NCBI RefSeq assembly: GCF_000712075.1
Contig: NZ_JONW01000010.1
Coordinates: 60,082-124,081, forward strand
DNA: 64,000 bases
Source: Caulobacter sp. UNC358MFTsu5.1
Lineage (GTDB): Bacteria > Pseudomonadota > Alphaproteobacteria > Caulobacterales > Caulobacteraceae
Reading direction: 5' to 3'
Shown one piece after another: positions 52,250-60,156 of this stretch (position 1 is its first letter; the number at the start of each line of letters is the position of its first letter). Below the pieces are notes generated by a model, which worked only from the letters and a program-made list of their open reading frames with translations, was not told the DNA's origin and made no database searches. A program made the position numbers and the translations under genes.

Positions 52250-52278
52250 GGCGAGATCGGGGCGACCCCGATCTCGCC
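52250..52278. terminator. 13-bp hairpin downstream of SDR gene
   Basis: GGCGAGATCGGGG (52250-52262) and CCCCGATCTCGCC (52266-52278) form a perfect stem with loop CGA, 11 bp from the SDR stop (52289) and upstream of the acidic-protein gene. No U-tract. Confidence 0.55.
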
Positions 52279-52288
52279 GGCAGTCCGC

Positions 52289-53098
52289 CTAGGCCGGTTC
52301 GCCCACCTTGTAGCGGGCGGCCGAGCGGTTGCGCGACAGGTTCGGCAGCAGCTTGGCCCGGGCCGCGTCGTAGGCCGCGAAATCGGCCGCGTCGGGCAGG
52401 GACGGGATGGTGATCAGTTCGCCCTGGTGGAAGCCGGCCAGGGCCGCGTCGACCAGGTCGTCCAGCTCCATCAGCATGTTCGGATCCAGCACGTCGGCGC
52501 CGCCGTGGCCCGAGCGGTCCCAGATCTCGGTGCGGGTGGCGCCGGGCAGGACGGCCTGGAGCTGGATGTTGGGGCTCAGCTGCAGGCGCAGGGTCTGGGT
52601 GAAATAGGTCACATAGGCCTTGGTCGCGCCGTAGACGGCCATCTGCAGCTCGGGGGCCAGGCCCGCGACGGACGAGATGTTGACGATGGCGCCGCGGTCG
52701 CGGGCCGCGAAAGCCTTGGCGGCGGCGTGGGCCAGGCGGGTCACCGAGACGATGTTCAGCTGGATCATGCCGTCGATCCGCTCAAGGTCCTGTTCGACGA
52801 ACGGGCCCGACAGGGCGACGCCGGCGTTGTTGATCAGGATGTCGATCGCGGCGTCGTCGGCCAAGCGCGACTCGACGCGGGCCAGGTCGGCCTTGTCGGT
52901 CAGGTCGGCGGTGATGATGTCGATGTTCACGCCGGTCTCGCCGCGCAGGCGGGCGGCCAGGGCGCCCAGGCGGCCGGTGTCGCGGGCCACCAGGATCAGG
53001 TCGTGGCCGGCGCGGGCCAGGCGGTCGGCATAGGCCGCGCCGATGCCCGTGGAGGCGCCGGTGATCAGGGCCGCGCCGCGGATGTCTTGCTTGCTCAT
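52289..53098 (-). CDS. Short-chain dehydrogenase/reductase
   Basis: A 269-residue NAD(P)-dependent oxidoreductase. The nucleotide motif ALITGASTGIGAAYA, the NAG of INNAGVALSGPF, and the catalytic ISSVAGLAPELQMAVYGATKAYV (Ser, Tyr, Lys) are intact. Start at 53098 follows GGGAAGAAG; the longer frame is ahead of the operator. It is divergent from an HxlR regulator with a 124-bp shared promoter region carrying an inverted repeat, a frequent regulator-target arrangement. Confidence 0.92.
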   Translation of the reverse strand: MSKQDIRGAALITGASTGIGAAYADRLARAGHDLILVARDTGRLGALAARLRGETGVNIDIITADLTDKADLARVESRLADDAAIDILINNAGVALSGPFVEQDLERIDGMIQLNIVSVTRLAHAAAKAFAARDRGAIVNISSVAGLAPELQMAVYGATKAYVTYFTQTLRLQLSPNIQLQAVLPGATRTEIWDRSGHGGADVLDPNMLMELDDLVDAALAGFHQGELITIPSLPDAADFAAYDAARAKLLPNLSRNRSAARYKVGEPA

Positions 53099-53160
53099 CG
53101 TCTTCTTCCCGAAAGGGGTTGGTCGAGGCCCCATGGCCCGGCCGTGACGTTGAGGTGGGA

Positions 53161-53185
53161 AGTCACTTTCGATTTGCAAGTGACT
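53161..53185. promoter_or_regulatory. Candidate HxlR operator
   Basis: Inverted repeat AGTCACTT (53161-53168) and AAGTGACT (53178-53185), 8-bp perfect arms with a 9-bp spacer, between the divergent SDR and HxlR genes. The neighbouring TTTCGATTT(C/G) appears twice (53167-, 53190-). A TATATT box at 53211-53216 lies 7 bp before the HxlR ATG. Confidence 0.65.
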
Positions 53186-53222
53186 AACTTTCGATTTCGT
53201 AGCGAGTCCCTATATTGACGTC

Positions 53223-53720
53223 ATGACCAAGCGCGCCTTCGATCCCGGACAGTGCCCGATAGGCCGCACGCTGGAGCGTGTGGGCGACACCTGGAGCCTG
53301 ATGATCCTGCGCGACGCCTTCCAGGGGCTGTCGCGGTTCGACCAGTTCGAGAAGAGCCTGGGCGTGGCGCCCAACATCTTGGCCGCGCGGCTCAAGGACC
53401 TGGTCGAGGCCGGCTTCCTGGACCGTCGGCAGTACCAGGAACGGCCGGCGCGCTTCGAATATGTGCCGACCGCGCTGGCGCGCGACTTCGCGCCGGTGAT
53501 GACGGCGCTGATGGCGTTCGGCAATCGCCACTACGCGACCGAGGGCGTGGCCAGCCACCTGGTCGACGCGGTCACCGGCCTGCCGGCCGAACCGGTGCTG
53601 GTGGATCGCCGCTCGGGCAAGCCGATGGACAGCCCGGACTTCGTCTATTCGGCCGGGCCGGCGGCGGGTCCGGTGGTGCTGGAGCGGGTGGCCCAGGTGG
53701 CGCGGGCGCGTCGCGGCTAG
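53223..53720 (+). CDS. HxlR-family transcriptional regulator
   Basis: A 165-residue winged-helix regulator. The HxlR signature starts with FDPGQCPIGRTLERVGDTWSLMILRDAF (Cys near residue 11 before CPI), followed by FDQFEKSLGVAPNILAARLKDLVEAGFL and the wing ARFEYVPTALARDFAPVM. HxlR proteins often sense aldehydes or quinones through the conserved Cys. Divergent to the SDR gene it probably controls. TATATT at 53211-53216 places a start site at or near the ATG, so the transcript may be leaderless. Confidence 0.9.
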   Translation: MTKRAFDPGQCPIGRTLERVGDTWSLMILRDAFQGLSRFDQFEKSLGVAPNILAARLKDLVEAGFLDRRQYQERPARFEYVPTALARDFAPVMTALMAFGNRHYATEGVASHLVDAVTGLPAEPVLVDRRSGKPMDSPDFVYSAGPAAGPVVLERVAQVARARRG

Positions 53721-53727
53721 AACCGTA

Positions 53728-53806
53728 GGGGACATGCCCTTGCGGCGTGTCCCCAAGTCCTGGCGCCGTGGAGGCTGGTGGGGACACGCCGCGAGGGCAT
53801 GTCCCC
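53728..53806. repeat. Paired GGGGACA inverted repeats (27-bp arms)
   Basis: Arm 53728-53754 starts GGGGACATGCCC and ends GTGTCCCC; arm 53780-53806 starts GGGGACACGCC and ends CATGTCCCC. The second is the reverse complement of the first with one mismatch, spacer 25 bp. It lies between the convergent HxlR and lipoprotein genes. Confidence 0.85.
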
Positions 53807-53812
53807 CGATCA

Positions 53813-54184
53813 TCAGTCGATGCAGATCGCGGCCGTCGCCTTGCCGTTCACGATCTTGGCGAAGCAGCCGAACTGGACGTTGGTCTTCTGGCACTGGCCG
53901 GTCGTGGCGCCCTGGGCCTCCAGGTTGCCTTCGGCGATGCAGGCGCCCTGGCAGTCGGCCTTGTCCGAGCAGGTCTTGCCGGCGTCGGCGTAGGGCACCA
54001 CGCAAGTCGGGCGCTGCAGGCGGCCGACGGGTTGCATAGAGCCGCCGCGCGCGGCGCACGAGGCCTCGGCGCCCTCAACGGTTGGGGAGGGGGCGGCGGG
54101 GGTGGGAGCCTGGGCGGCGGGCGCGCAGGCGGCCAGCAGCGACAGGGTCAGGCTCGCCGTGGCGAAAATCGAGAACTTGCGCAT
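53813..54184 (-). CDS. Cys-rich small lipoprotein, 123 aa
   Basis: A lipoprotein with signal FSIFATASLTLSLLAAC (Cys20). After an Ala/Pro linker there are at least seven more Cys (EASCAARGG, RPTCVVPYADAGKTCSDKADCQGACIAEG, GQCQ, FGCFAKI), indicating a disulfide-stabilised domain. The CSDKADCQGACI spacing resembles small disulfide-rich inhibitor or binding folds. GGAG precedes the ATG. It lies between the palindrome pair and purL; no known family. Confidence 0.72.
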   Translation of the reverse strand: MRKFSIFATASLTLSLLAACAPAAQAPTPAAPSPTVEGAEASCAARGGSMQPVGRLQRPTCVVPYADAGKTCSDKADCQGACIAEGNLEAQGATTGQCQKTNVQFGCFAKIVNGKATAAICID

Positions 54185-54276
54185 GCCAAACTCCAAAGGG
54201 GTTGGAGTCGCATCGCGCGACGCGACTCCTTGATTCCGGTCTGTGCGGTGCGTCTGTGTCCGCGTGATGACGCCGG

Positions 54277-56493
54277 TCAGGCCTGGGCCGCGCCCATGAA
54301 GCCCGGCAGCCAGGCCTCGTGGGCCGTGCGCAGGGTCTCCAGCGGGATGCTGAACAGGTCGGTCGAGGCGAAGGCGTCGCCACCCGCCACCCCGGCCAGG
54401 TTGGCGTGGACGCCGGCTTCCTTGGCCGCCGCCAGCACCGAGTCCGGATCGGGCGTGGCCACCAAGTAGCGGGCCTGGTCCTCGCCGAACAGATAGGGGT
54501 GGGCGTGGGCGTGGCTGGTGGCGTTCAGGGTGACGCCGACCTTGCTGGCCAGGGCGATGTCGGCCGCGGCGATCAGCAGGCCGCCGTCCGACAGGTCGTG
54601 CAGGCCCGCGACCAGGCCGGTCGGGATCAGGCCGCGCACGAAGTCGCCGTTCTTGCGTTCCAGGGCCAGGTCGACCGGCGGCGGGGCGCCGTCCTCGCGG
54701 CCCAGGATCTCGCGCAGATAGATCGAGGCGCCCAGCTCGCCGTGGGTCTCGCCGATCAGCACCAGCGCATCCCCCTCGGCGACATTTCCAAAGCCCATGC
54801 GCAGGTCGTAGTCGTCGATCAGGCCCACGGCGCCGACCGTCGGGGTCGGCGGAATGGCGACGCCGTTGGTCTCGTTGTAGAGGCTGACGTTGCCCGACAC
54901 GACCGGGAAGTCCAGGGCGCGGCAGGCCTCGGCCATGCCGTCGGTGGCGCGCACGATCTGGCCCATGGTCTCGGGCTTTTCGGGGCTGCCGAAGTTGAGG
55001 TTGTCGGTGATGGCGATCGGGGTCGAGCCGGCGGCCGTCAGGTTGCGCCAGGCTTCGGCGACGGCCTGCTTGCCGCCCTCGTAGGGGTCGTTCTGCACGT
55101 AGCGCGGGGTGACGTCGCTGGTCACGGCGATGGCCTTGCCCTTGCCGTGGATGCGCACGATGCCGGCGTCGCAGCCGGTGGCGCTGTCTTCCAGGGTGTC
55201 GGCCATCACGTGGCGGTCGTACTGCTCCCACAGCCAGCGCTTGGAGGCCATGTCGGGGCTGCCGACCACCTTCAGCACGGCGGCGTTCCAGTCGGACGGG
55301 GCGGCGATCTTGCCCGGGTCGAGGTGCGGATGCAGCGTCGGCTGGACCCAGGGGCGGTCATACAGCGGCGCGTCGTCGAACAGCGGGGCCAGCGGCACGT
55401 CGCAGACGACCTCGCCGTGGTGCTTGAGCACCAGGTGGCCGGTGTCGGTGGTGTGGCCGATGACGGCGGCGTCCAGGCCCCACTTCTCGAAGATGGCGTG
55501 GCCGTCCTTCTCGCGGCCGGGCTTCAGGACCGCCAGCATGCGCTCCTGGCTTTCCGACAGCATCATCTCGTAGGCGCTCATGCCGGTTTCGCGCTGGGGG
55601 ACCATGTCCATGTCCAGCTCGATGCCGACGCCGCCCTTGCCGGCCATCTCGACCGACGACGAGGTCAGGCCCGCCGCGCCCATGTCCTGGATGGCGGCGA
55701 CGGCGCCGGTGGCCATCAGCTCCAGCGTCGCCTCGATCAGCAGCTTCTCGGCGAAGGGGTCGCCGACCTGGACCGTGGGGCGCTTCTCCTCGGAGTCCTC
55801 CGAGAACTCGGCCGAGGACATGGTCGCGCCGTGGATGCCGTCGCGGCCGGTCTTGGAGCCGAAATAGACCACGGCCAGGCCCGCGCCGGGGGCGGCCGAG
55901 TAGAAGATCTTGTCGGCGTCGGCCAGGCCCACGCACATGGCGTTGACCAGGATGTTGCCGTTGTAGCCCTTGTGGAAGTTGGTCTCGCCGGCGACCGTGG
56001 GCACGCCCACGCAGTTGCCGTAGCCGGCGATGCCCGCGACGACGCCGTCGACCAGGCGCTTGGTCTTGGGATGGTCGGGCTCGCCGAAGCGCAGGGCGTT
56101 CAGCAGGGCGATCGGTCGCGCGCCCATCGTGAAGACGTCGCGCATGATGCCGCCCACGCCCGTCGCCGCGCCCTGGTAGGGCTCGATGTAGGACGGGTGG
56201 TTGTGGCTCTCCATCTTGAAGATGATGGCGTCGCCGTCGTCGATGTCGATCACGCCGGCGTTCTCGCCGGGGCCGCAGATCACGCGCGGACCGGTGATCG
56301 GGAACTTCTTCAGCTGGTTCTTGGACGACTTGTACGAGCAGTGCTCGGACCACATCACCGAGAACACCCCCAGCTCGACCAGGTTGGGCTCGCGGCCCAG
56401 GCGGTCGAGGACGACGGCGTACTCCTCCGGCTTGAGGCCAAACTCGGCGGCCGTCTCGGCCATGGACTTCGCGGGGGAGGTCGAGGTGCTCAT
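54277..56493 (-). CDS. purL: Phosphoribosylformylglycinamidine synthase, large (PurL) subunit
   Basis: The ATP-dependent synthetase subunit of the PurSQL complex that turns FGAR into FGAM in purine synthesis. Short PurL (738 residues) as expected for organisms with separate PurQ and PurS, both found downstream in this window. Signatures: FSVMWSEHCSYKSSKNQL, GCPGENAGVIDIDDGDA-like region, YQGAATGVGGIMRD, KTGRDGIHGATM, QDMGAAGLTSSSVEMA, and MLSESQERMLAVLKPG. Start MSTSTSPAKS at 56493 fits the alphaproteobacterial length. Divergent from the vapBC module. Confidence 0.95.
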   Translation of the reverse strand: MSTSTSPAKSMAETAAEFGLKPEEYAVVLDRLGREPNLVELGVFSVMWSEHCSYKSSKNQLKKFPITGPRVICGPGENAGVIDIDDGDAIIFKMESHNHPSYIEPYQGAATGVGGIMRDVFTMGARPIALLNALRFGEPDHPKTKRLVDGVVAGIAGYGNCVGVPTVAGETNFHKGYNGNILVNAMCVGLADADKIFYSAAPGAGLAVVYFGSKTGRDGIHGATMSSAEFSEDSEEKRPTVQVGDPFAEKLLIEATLELMATGAVAAIQDMGAAGLTSSSVEMAGKGGVGIELDMDMVPQRETGMSAYEMMLSESQERMLAVLKPGREKDGHAIFEKWGLDAAVIGHTTDTGHLVLKHHGEVVCDVPLAPLFDDAPLYDRPWVQPTLHPHLDPGKIAAPSDWNAAVLKVVGSPDMASKRWLWEQYDRHVMADTLEDSATGCDAGIVRIHGKGKAIAVTSDVTPRYVQNDPYEGGKQAVAEAWRNLTAAGSTPIAITDNLNFGSPEKPETMGQIVRATDGMAEACRALDFPVVSGNVSLYNETNGVAIPPTPTVGAVGLIDDYDLRMGFGNVAEGDALVLIGETHGELGASIYLREILGREDGAPPPVDLALERKNGDFVRGLIPTGLVAGLHDLSDGGLLIAAADIALASKVGVTLNATSHAHAHPYLFGEDQARYLVATPDPDSVLAAAKEAGVHANLAGVAGGDAFASTDLFSIPLETLRTAHEAWLPGFMGAAQA

Positions 56494-56531
56494 GGGCGGG
56501 CCTTCTAGCGTGGCCCGGGGGATTCCGCTAT

Positions 56532-56562
56532 ATTCTAGAAAGGTCAAAGGTGTTTCTAGAAT
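56532..56562 (+). promoter_or_regulatory. vapBC operator overlapping the vapB start
   Basis: ATTCTAGAAA (56532-56541) and TTTCTAGAAT (56553-56562) are perfect reverse complements, each containing the TTCTAGAA palindrome, separated by 11 bp. The right arm includes the first two bases of the vapB ATG (56561-56563); TATATT at 56529-56534 overlaps the left arm. This fits autorepression by VapB/VapBC blocking both promoter and start. Confidence 0.75.
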
Positions 56563-56827
56563 GGGCATCAGCATCAAGCGGGCGGAAACCGAGGCCTTGG
56601 CGCGGCAAGTCGCTGACGTGACGGGGGAAAGCCTGACCGAGGCGATCCATCAGGCCCTGGTCGAGAAGGTGGCGCGGTTGTCTGAACCCTTCGCGCTGAC
56701 GGACGCCGAGGAGGCGGCCAAGCAGGCCTTCTTCGCGGAGTTGGATGCGCGCCCGGTGCTCGATCCCAGAGATTGGCGGGAGATCGAGGCCGAACTTTAC
56801 GACGAGCACGGTCAGCCGATTGGATGA
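56561..56827 (+). CDS. vapB: VapB-type antitoxin
   Basis: An 88-residue antitoxin. MGISIKRAETEALARQVADVTGESLTEAIHQAL is the N-terminal DNA-binding (Rv0623/ribbon-helix-helix-like) part; the C-terminal half (DAEEAAKQAFFAELDARPVLD) is the toxin-binding segment. The gene is preceded by the inverted-repeat operator and overlaps vapC (ATGA). Confidence 0.88.
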   Translation: MGISIKRAETEALARQVADVTGESLTEAIHQALVEKVARLSEPFALTDAEEAAKQAFFAELDARPVLDPRDWREIEAELYDEHGQPIG

Positions 56828-57219
56828 TCATCGACACCTCCGCCCTGCTGGCCCTGGCCTTGAAGGAACCAGAGCGCGACGCGTTCTATGTCCTGATGCT
56901 GCGCGCCAAGCGCCGTCGGATGTCGGCGGCGTCCTATGTCGAGGCGGCCGAGGTCTATATGCGTCGGATAAGTCCGGAGAAGGGGATTTCCCTGCTGAAT
57001 CGCGACCTCGCCCAACTGCGGATCGAGGTTGTCGCCGTGACCGCCGAGCAGGCCTACGCGGCGGCCGAGGCTCGGCGGACCTATGGGAAGGGCCGGCATG
57101 ACGCCGAACTGAATTACGGCGACAGTTTCGTCTACGCCTTGGCCAAGTCCCTGGACGAACCGCTGCTGTTCAAGGGAAATGACTTCATCCACACCGATGT
57201 GAAGCGAGCCGCCCCATGA
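56824..57219 (+). CDS. vapC: VapC PIN-domain toxin ribonuclease
   Basis: A 131-residue PIN nuclease. Acidic catalytic residues are in MIIDTSALLAL (Asp4), SYVEAAEVYMR (Glu40), ELNYGDSFVYALA (Asp100) and FKGNDFIHTD (Asp120). It would cleave tRNA or rRNA when VapB is lost. Its stop overlaps the cyclophilin ATG (57216), which is unusual: the toxin is in the same translational unit as a chaperone gene. Confidence 0.9.
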   Translation: MIIDTSALLALALKEPERDAFYVLMLRAKRRRMSAASYVEAAEVYMRRISPEKGISLLNRDLAQLRIEVVAVTAEQAYAAAEARRTYGKGRHDAELNYGDSFVYALAKSLDEPLLFKGNDFIHTDVKRAAP

Positions 57220-57812
57220 TCTCCCGCCGCCATCTGCTGGCGCTCGCCGCCGCCTTGCCGCTGACCGCCGCCGGCCCCGCGCCCGTCCGGGTGCGGATGG
57301 TCACCGACCTGGGGGCGATCGTGATCGAGCTCTATCCGGACAAGGCGCCGATCACCGTGGCAAACTTCCTGGCCTATGCGGACAAGCATCTGCTGGACGG
57401 CGGCAGCTTCTACCGGACCGTCTCGCCCAAGAACGACAACAACCCGGCCACCATCAGCGTCATCCAGGGCGGGCTGAACCGCGACGACAGCCCGCTGCCG
57501 GCCATCGCCCACGAGACGACGAAGGTCACGGGGATCCTGCACACCGACGGCGTGATCTCGATGGCGCGAGCCGAGCCGGGCACGGCGGGGTCGGAGTTCT
57601 TCATCTGCCTTGGCGACAACCCGGCCCTGGATTTCGGCGGGGCGCGCAACAAGGACGGCCAGGGCTTCGCGGCGTTCGGCAAGGTGGTCGAGGGCATGGA
57701 CGTGGTCCGCAAGATCCACGACGCCCCCACCGTGACCAAGGCCGACGATCCCTACATGAAGGGGCAGATCATCGAAAATCCGGTGAAGATTCAAAAGCTA
57801 AGCCGGAACTAA
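57216..57812 (+). CDS. Exported cyclophilin-type peptidylprolyl isomerase
   Basis: A 198-residue periplasmic cyclophilin. Signal peptide ISRRHLLALAAALPLTAAG (possibly Tat). The fold shows MVTDLGAIVIELYPDKAPITVANFLAYAD, the active-site GGSFYRTVS, QGGLNRDDSPLPAIAHE, GVISMARAEPGTAGSEFFICLGDNP and FAAFGKVVEGMDVVRKI. Speeds proline isomerisation of periplasmic or outer-membrane proteins. Start overlaps the vapC stop; before the TA module arrived it may have had its own promoter. Confidence 0.92.
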   Translation: MISRRHLLALAAALPLTAAGPAPVRVRMVTDLGAIVIELYPDKAPITVANFLAYADKHLLDGGSFYRTVSPKNDNNPATISVIQGGLNRDDSPLPAIAHETTKVTGILHTDGVISMARAEPGTAGSEFFICLGDNPALDFGGARNKDGQGFAAFGKVVEGMDVVRKIHDAPTVTKADDPYMKGQIIENPVKIQKLSRN

Positions 57813-57896
57813 GGCAGCTTCGCAGAAGGAACGGGGCGAGTCCCGGGCCGTTTTCCTCACCGTGCGCGATCGGCGCGCTGTGCAAGGAGAGAGCCC

Positions 57897-58061
57897 ATGG
57901 GTGACAACAAGACCCGCAATCCGCAACAGCAGCAGAACGACCCGCAACGACAGTCTCCGGGTCAGCAGCAACAGCAGGGCGATCGCAATCGCCAGAACGA
58001 GCAGGGCCGCAATCCGGGCGGCCAGGCCAACCAGGCCGACCAGCAGCGGCGCGACCGCTGA
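57897..58061 (+). CDS. Q/N-rich hydrophilic protein, 54 aa
   Basis: A small, low-complexity polypeptide, MGDNKTRNPQQQQNDPQRQS at the start, rich in Gln, Asn, Gly and Arg, with almost no hydrophobic residues, so intrinsically disordered. An AAGGAGAGAGCCC ribosome-binding site precedes the ATG, and a terminator follows, which argues for a real gene. Function unknown; stress-type disordered proteins look like this. Confidence 0.75.
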   Translation: MGDNKTRNPQQQQNDPQRQSPGQQQQQGDRNRQNEQGRNPGGQANQADQQRRDR

Positions 58062-58086
58062 CGAAGAATGCTCCGATGTGAAGGAG

Positions 58087-58120
58087 GGGGCCGGAGGCGT
58101 GAGCTTCCGGCCCCTTTTTA
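58087..58120 (+). terminator. Rho-independent terminator
   Basis: GGGGCCGGA (58087-58095) and TCCGGCCCC (58106-58114) form a 9-bp stem followed by TTTTTA, 26 bp after the Q/N-rich gene stop. Confidence 0.9.
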
Positions 58121-58162
58121 TTCCTCCCCTCCGGGGGAGGTGGCCCAAGGGGCCGGAGGGGA

Positions 58163-60079
58163 TTACTGCGCCACCACCGGCAGCTCGATGAAGCTGGCCG
58201 TGTCGCCCGCGTGGTAGACCCGCTGGGTGGCCTTCACATAGTCCGCCGGCTTGGCGAAGAAGATGTTGGGCACGAAGGTCTGCGGGTTGCGGTCGTACAG
58301 CGGGAACCAGCTGGACTGCACCTGGACCATGATCCGGTGGCCCGGCTGGAAGGTGTAGTTCGCGGTCGGCAGGATGAACTGGTACTTCAGCGGCGTGTTC
58401 GGCTTGATCGCCTTGGGATCGCTGAAGCTCTCGCGATAGCGGCCGCGGAAGATGTCCATGCCCACGGCCAACTGGTAGCCGCCCAACTCGGGCTGGCTGG
58501 GGACCTCGTCGGGGAAGACGTCGATCAGCTTGACCACCCAGTCGCTGTCGGTGCCGCTGGTCGAGGCCGTCAGGTTGACCTTCGGCACGCCGGCGATCTT
58601 CAGCGGCGCGGTCAGGGGCTCGGAGACGTAGCTCAGCACATCGGTGCGGTCGGCGACGCTGCGCTGGTCGGTGACCAGCCAAGGCGTCCAGCGGCTGCGG
58701 TCGCCGAACTGCATCGGGCGCGGGATGTAAGGCACCGGCTTGGCCGGGTCGGAGACGTATTCGTCATACGCCGCCGCGCCCTTGGCCGCCGCCGGGGCGG
58801 CGAAGCCCAGGCCGCCGTTCGGCTCCAGGTACAGGGCCTTGGTCCCGCCCTGAGGCCAGGACTTGTAGCGGTCCCAGTGGTTCTGGCCCGGATCGTAGAT
58901 CAGCACCGGCGGGGTGTCGGCCTTGGGCGCGCCGTCCTTCAGGTACTGGTTGAAGAACGGCAGCAGCACGTCGCGGCGGAACTGCAGGGCGGTGTCGCCG
59001 TCCCACTTGAAGACGCCCAGGTTGAAGGCGTCGTAGTTGACCTGGCTGTGCCGCCAGGGGCCCAGCACCAGATAGTTCTTGTCGTTGGCCGCGTCCTTGG
59101 GCTCGACGGCGGCGTAGCTGTGCACCGCGCCCCACATGTCCTCCTGGTCCCACAGGCCCTGGATCCACATGGTCGGCACCGTCAGGGGCTGCTTGGCCAT
59201 GGTCTTGTCCAGCGCCTGCTCCTGCCAGAAGGCGTCGTAGGCGGGGTGCTCGCTGACCTTCTTCCACCAGGGCAGGGCGTCCAGGCCGTGGGCCTTGGCG
59301 AAGTCGCCGGCCGAACCGGCCTTCAGGAAGGTCTGGTAGTCGTCATAGCCGCCGCGCTGGACGCTGTCGCCGGCGCCGCGCTTGGTGGTCTGGCCGCTGA
59401 AGTAGTCGAAGTTCGGCTGGCGGAAGGCGCCGTGGTGGAACCAGTCGTCGCCCATCCAGCCGTCGACCATCGGGCTCATCGGCGCGGCCACCTTCAGGGC
59501 CGGGTGCGGATTGACCAGGGCCATCACCACGGTGAAGCCCTCGTACGAGCTGCCCAGCATGCCGACCTTGCCGTTGCTCTCGGGCACGTTCTTGGTCAGC
59601 CATTCGATGGTGTCGTAGGCGTCGGTCGAGTGATCGACCTCGCTGTTGTTCAGCGGCCCCTTCAGCGGGCGCGTCATCACATAGTCGCCCTCCGAGCCGT
59701 ACTTGCCGCGGATGTCCTGGATGACGCGGATGTAGCCGGCCTGGACGAAGACGCTGTCGCCCTCGGCCAGGGTGGCCAGCATGGACGGGCTGTCGTTGCG
59801 CGCGGTGCGCTTGGCGGCGTTGTAGGGCGTGCGGGTCAGCAGGATCGGGGCGTTCTTGCCGCCCTTGGGCACCACGATCACGGTGTAGAGCTTGGTCCCG
59901 TCGCGCATCGGCACCATGACCACGCGCTTGTCGTAGTCATAGCCGTCCTTGGGCGCGACGTACTTGCCGTCGATGTCCGGCGTCAGCGGCGGTGTCTGAG
60001 CGTGTGCGGCTGTGGTGGCGAAGGCGGTGAGGGCGGCGGCGGCCAGCAGGCCGGCGCGGAGGGTCGACGCGAGACTCAT
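58163..60079 (-). CDS. CocE/NonD-family hydrolase (alpha-amino acid ester hydrolase-like)
   Basis: A 638-residue exported hydrolase. Signal peptide residues 1-29 (LRAGLLAAAALTAFATTAAHA). The X-Pro dipeptidyl-peptidase S15 domain contains VVMVPMRDGTKLYTVIVVPKG, IQDIRGKYGSEGDYV and the nucleophile GMLGSSYEGFTVVM (GxSYxG); the Asp and His are in MWIQGLWDQEDMWG and LVLGPWRHSQVNY. The C-terminal jelly roll (X-Pro C domain) has DSDWVVKLIDVFPDE and ending KYQFILPTANYTFQPGHRI. Matches alpha-amino acid ester hydrolases and cocaine-esterase relatives. Start at 60079 follows GGGGAG. Confidence 0.9.
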   Translation of the reverse strand: MSLASTLRAGLLAAAALTAFATTAAHAQTPPLTPDIDGKYVAPKDGYDYDKRVVMVPMRDGTKLYTVIVVPKGGKNAPILLTRTPYNAAKRTARNDSPSMLATLAEGDSVFVQAGYIRVIQDIRGKYGSEGDYVMTRPLKGPLNNSEVDHSTDAYDTIEWLTKNVPESNGKVGMLGSSYEGFTVVMALVNPHPALKVAAPMSPMVDGWMGDDWFHHGAFRQPNFDYFSGQTTKRGAGDSVQRGGYDDYQTFLKAGSAGDFAKAHGLDALPWWKKVSEHPAYDAFWQEQALDKTMAKQPLTVPTMWIQGLWDQEDMWGAVHSYAAVEPKDAANDKNYLVLGPWRHSQVNYDAFNLGVFKWDGDTALQFRRDVLLPFFNQYLKDGAPKADTPPVLIYDPGQNHWDRYKSWPQGGTKALYLEPNGGLGFAAPAAAKGAAAYDEYVSDPAKPVPYIPRPMQFGDRSRWTPWLVTDQRSVADRTDVLSYVSEPLTAPLKIAGVPKVNLTASTSGTDSDWVVKLIDVFPDEVPSQPELGGYQLAVGMDIFRGRYRESFSDPKAIKPNTPLKYQFILPTANYTFQPGHRIMVQVQSSWFPLYDRNPQTFVPNIFFAKPADYVKATQRVYHAGDTASFIELPVVAQ

Positions 60080-60156
60080 GGAAGGGCTCCCCAATGGTGC
60101 GGGCACCTTAGGAGCGGTTTTCAGCTGGCGCTATAATATAACAGCGTTTCGCGCCG

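Noticed and set aside
54319..56508. 729-codon plus-strand frame opposite purL
   Set aside because: Low-complexity G/A/V/H composition and no domain; the minus-strand purL is unambiguous.
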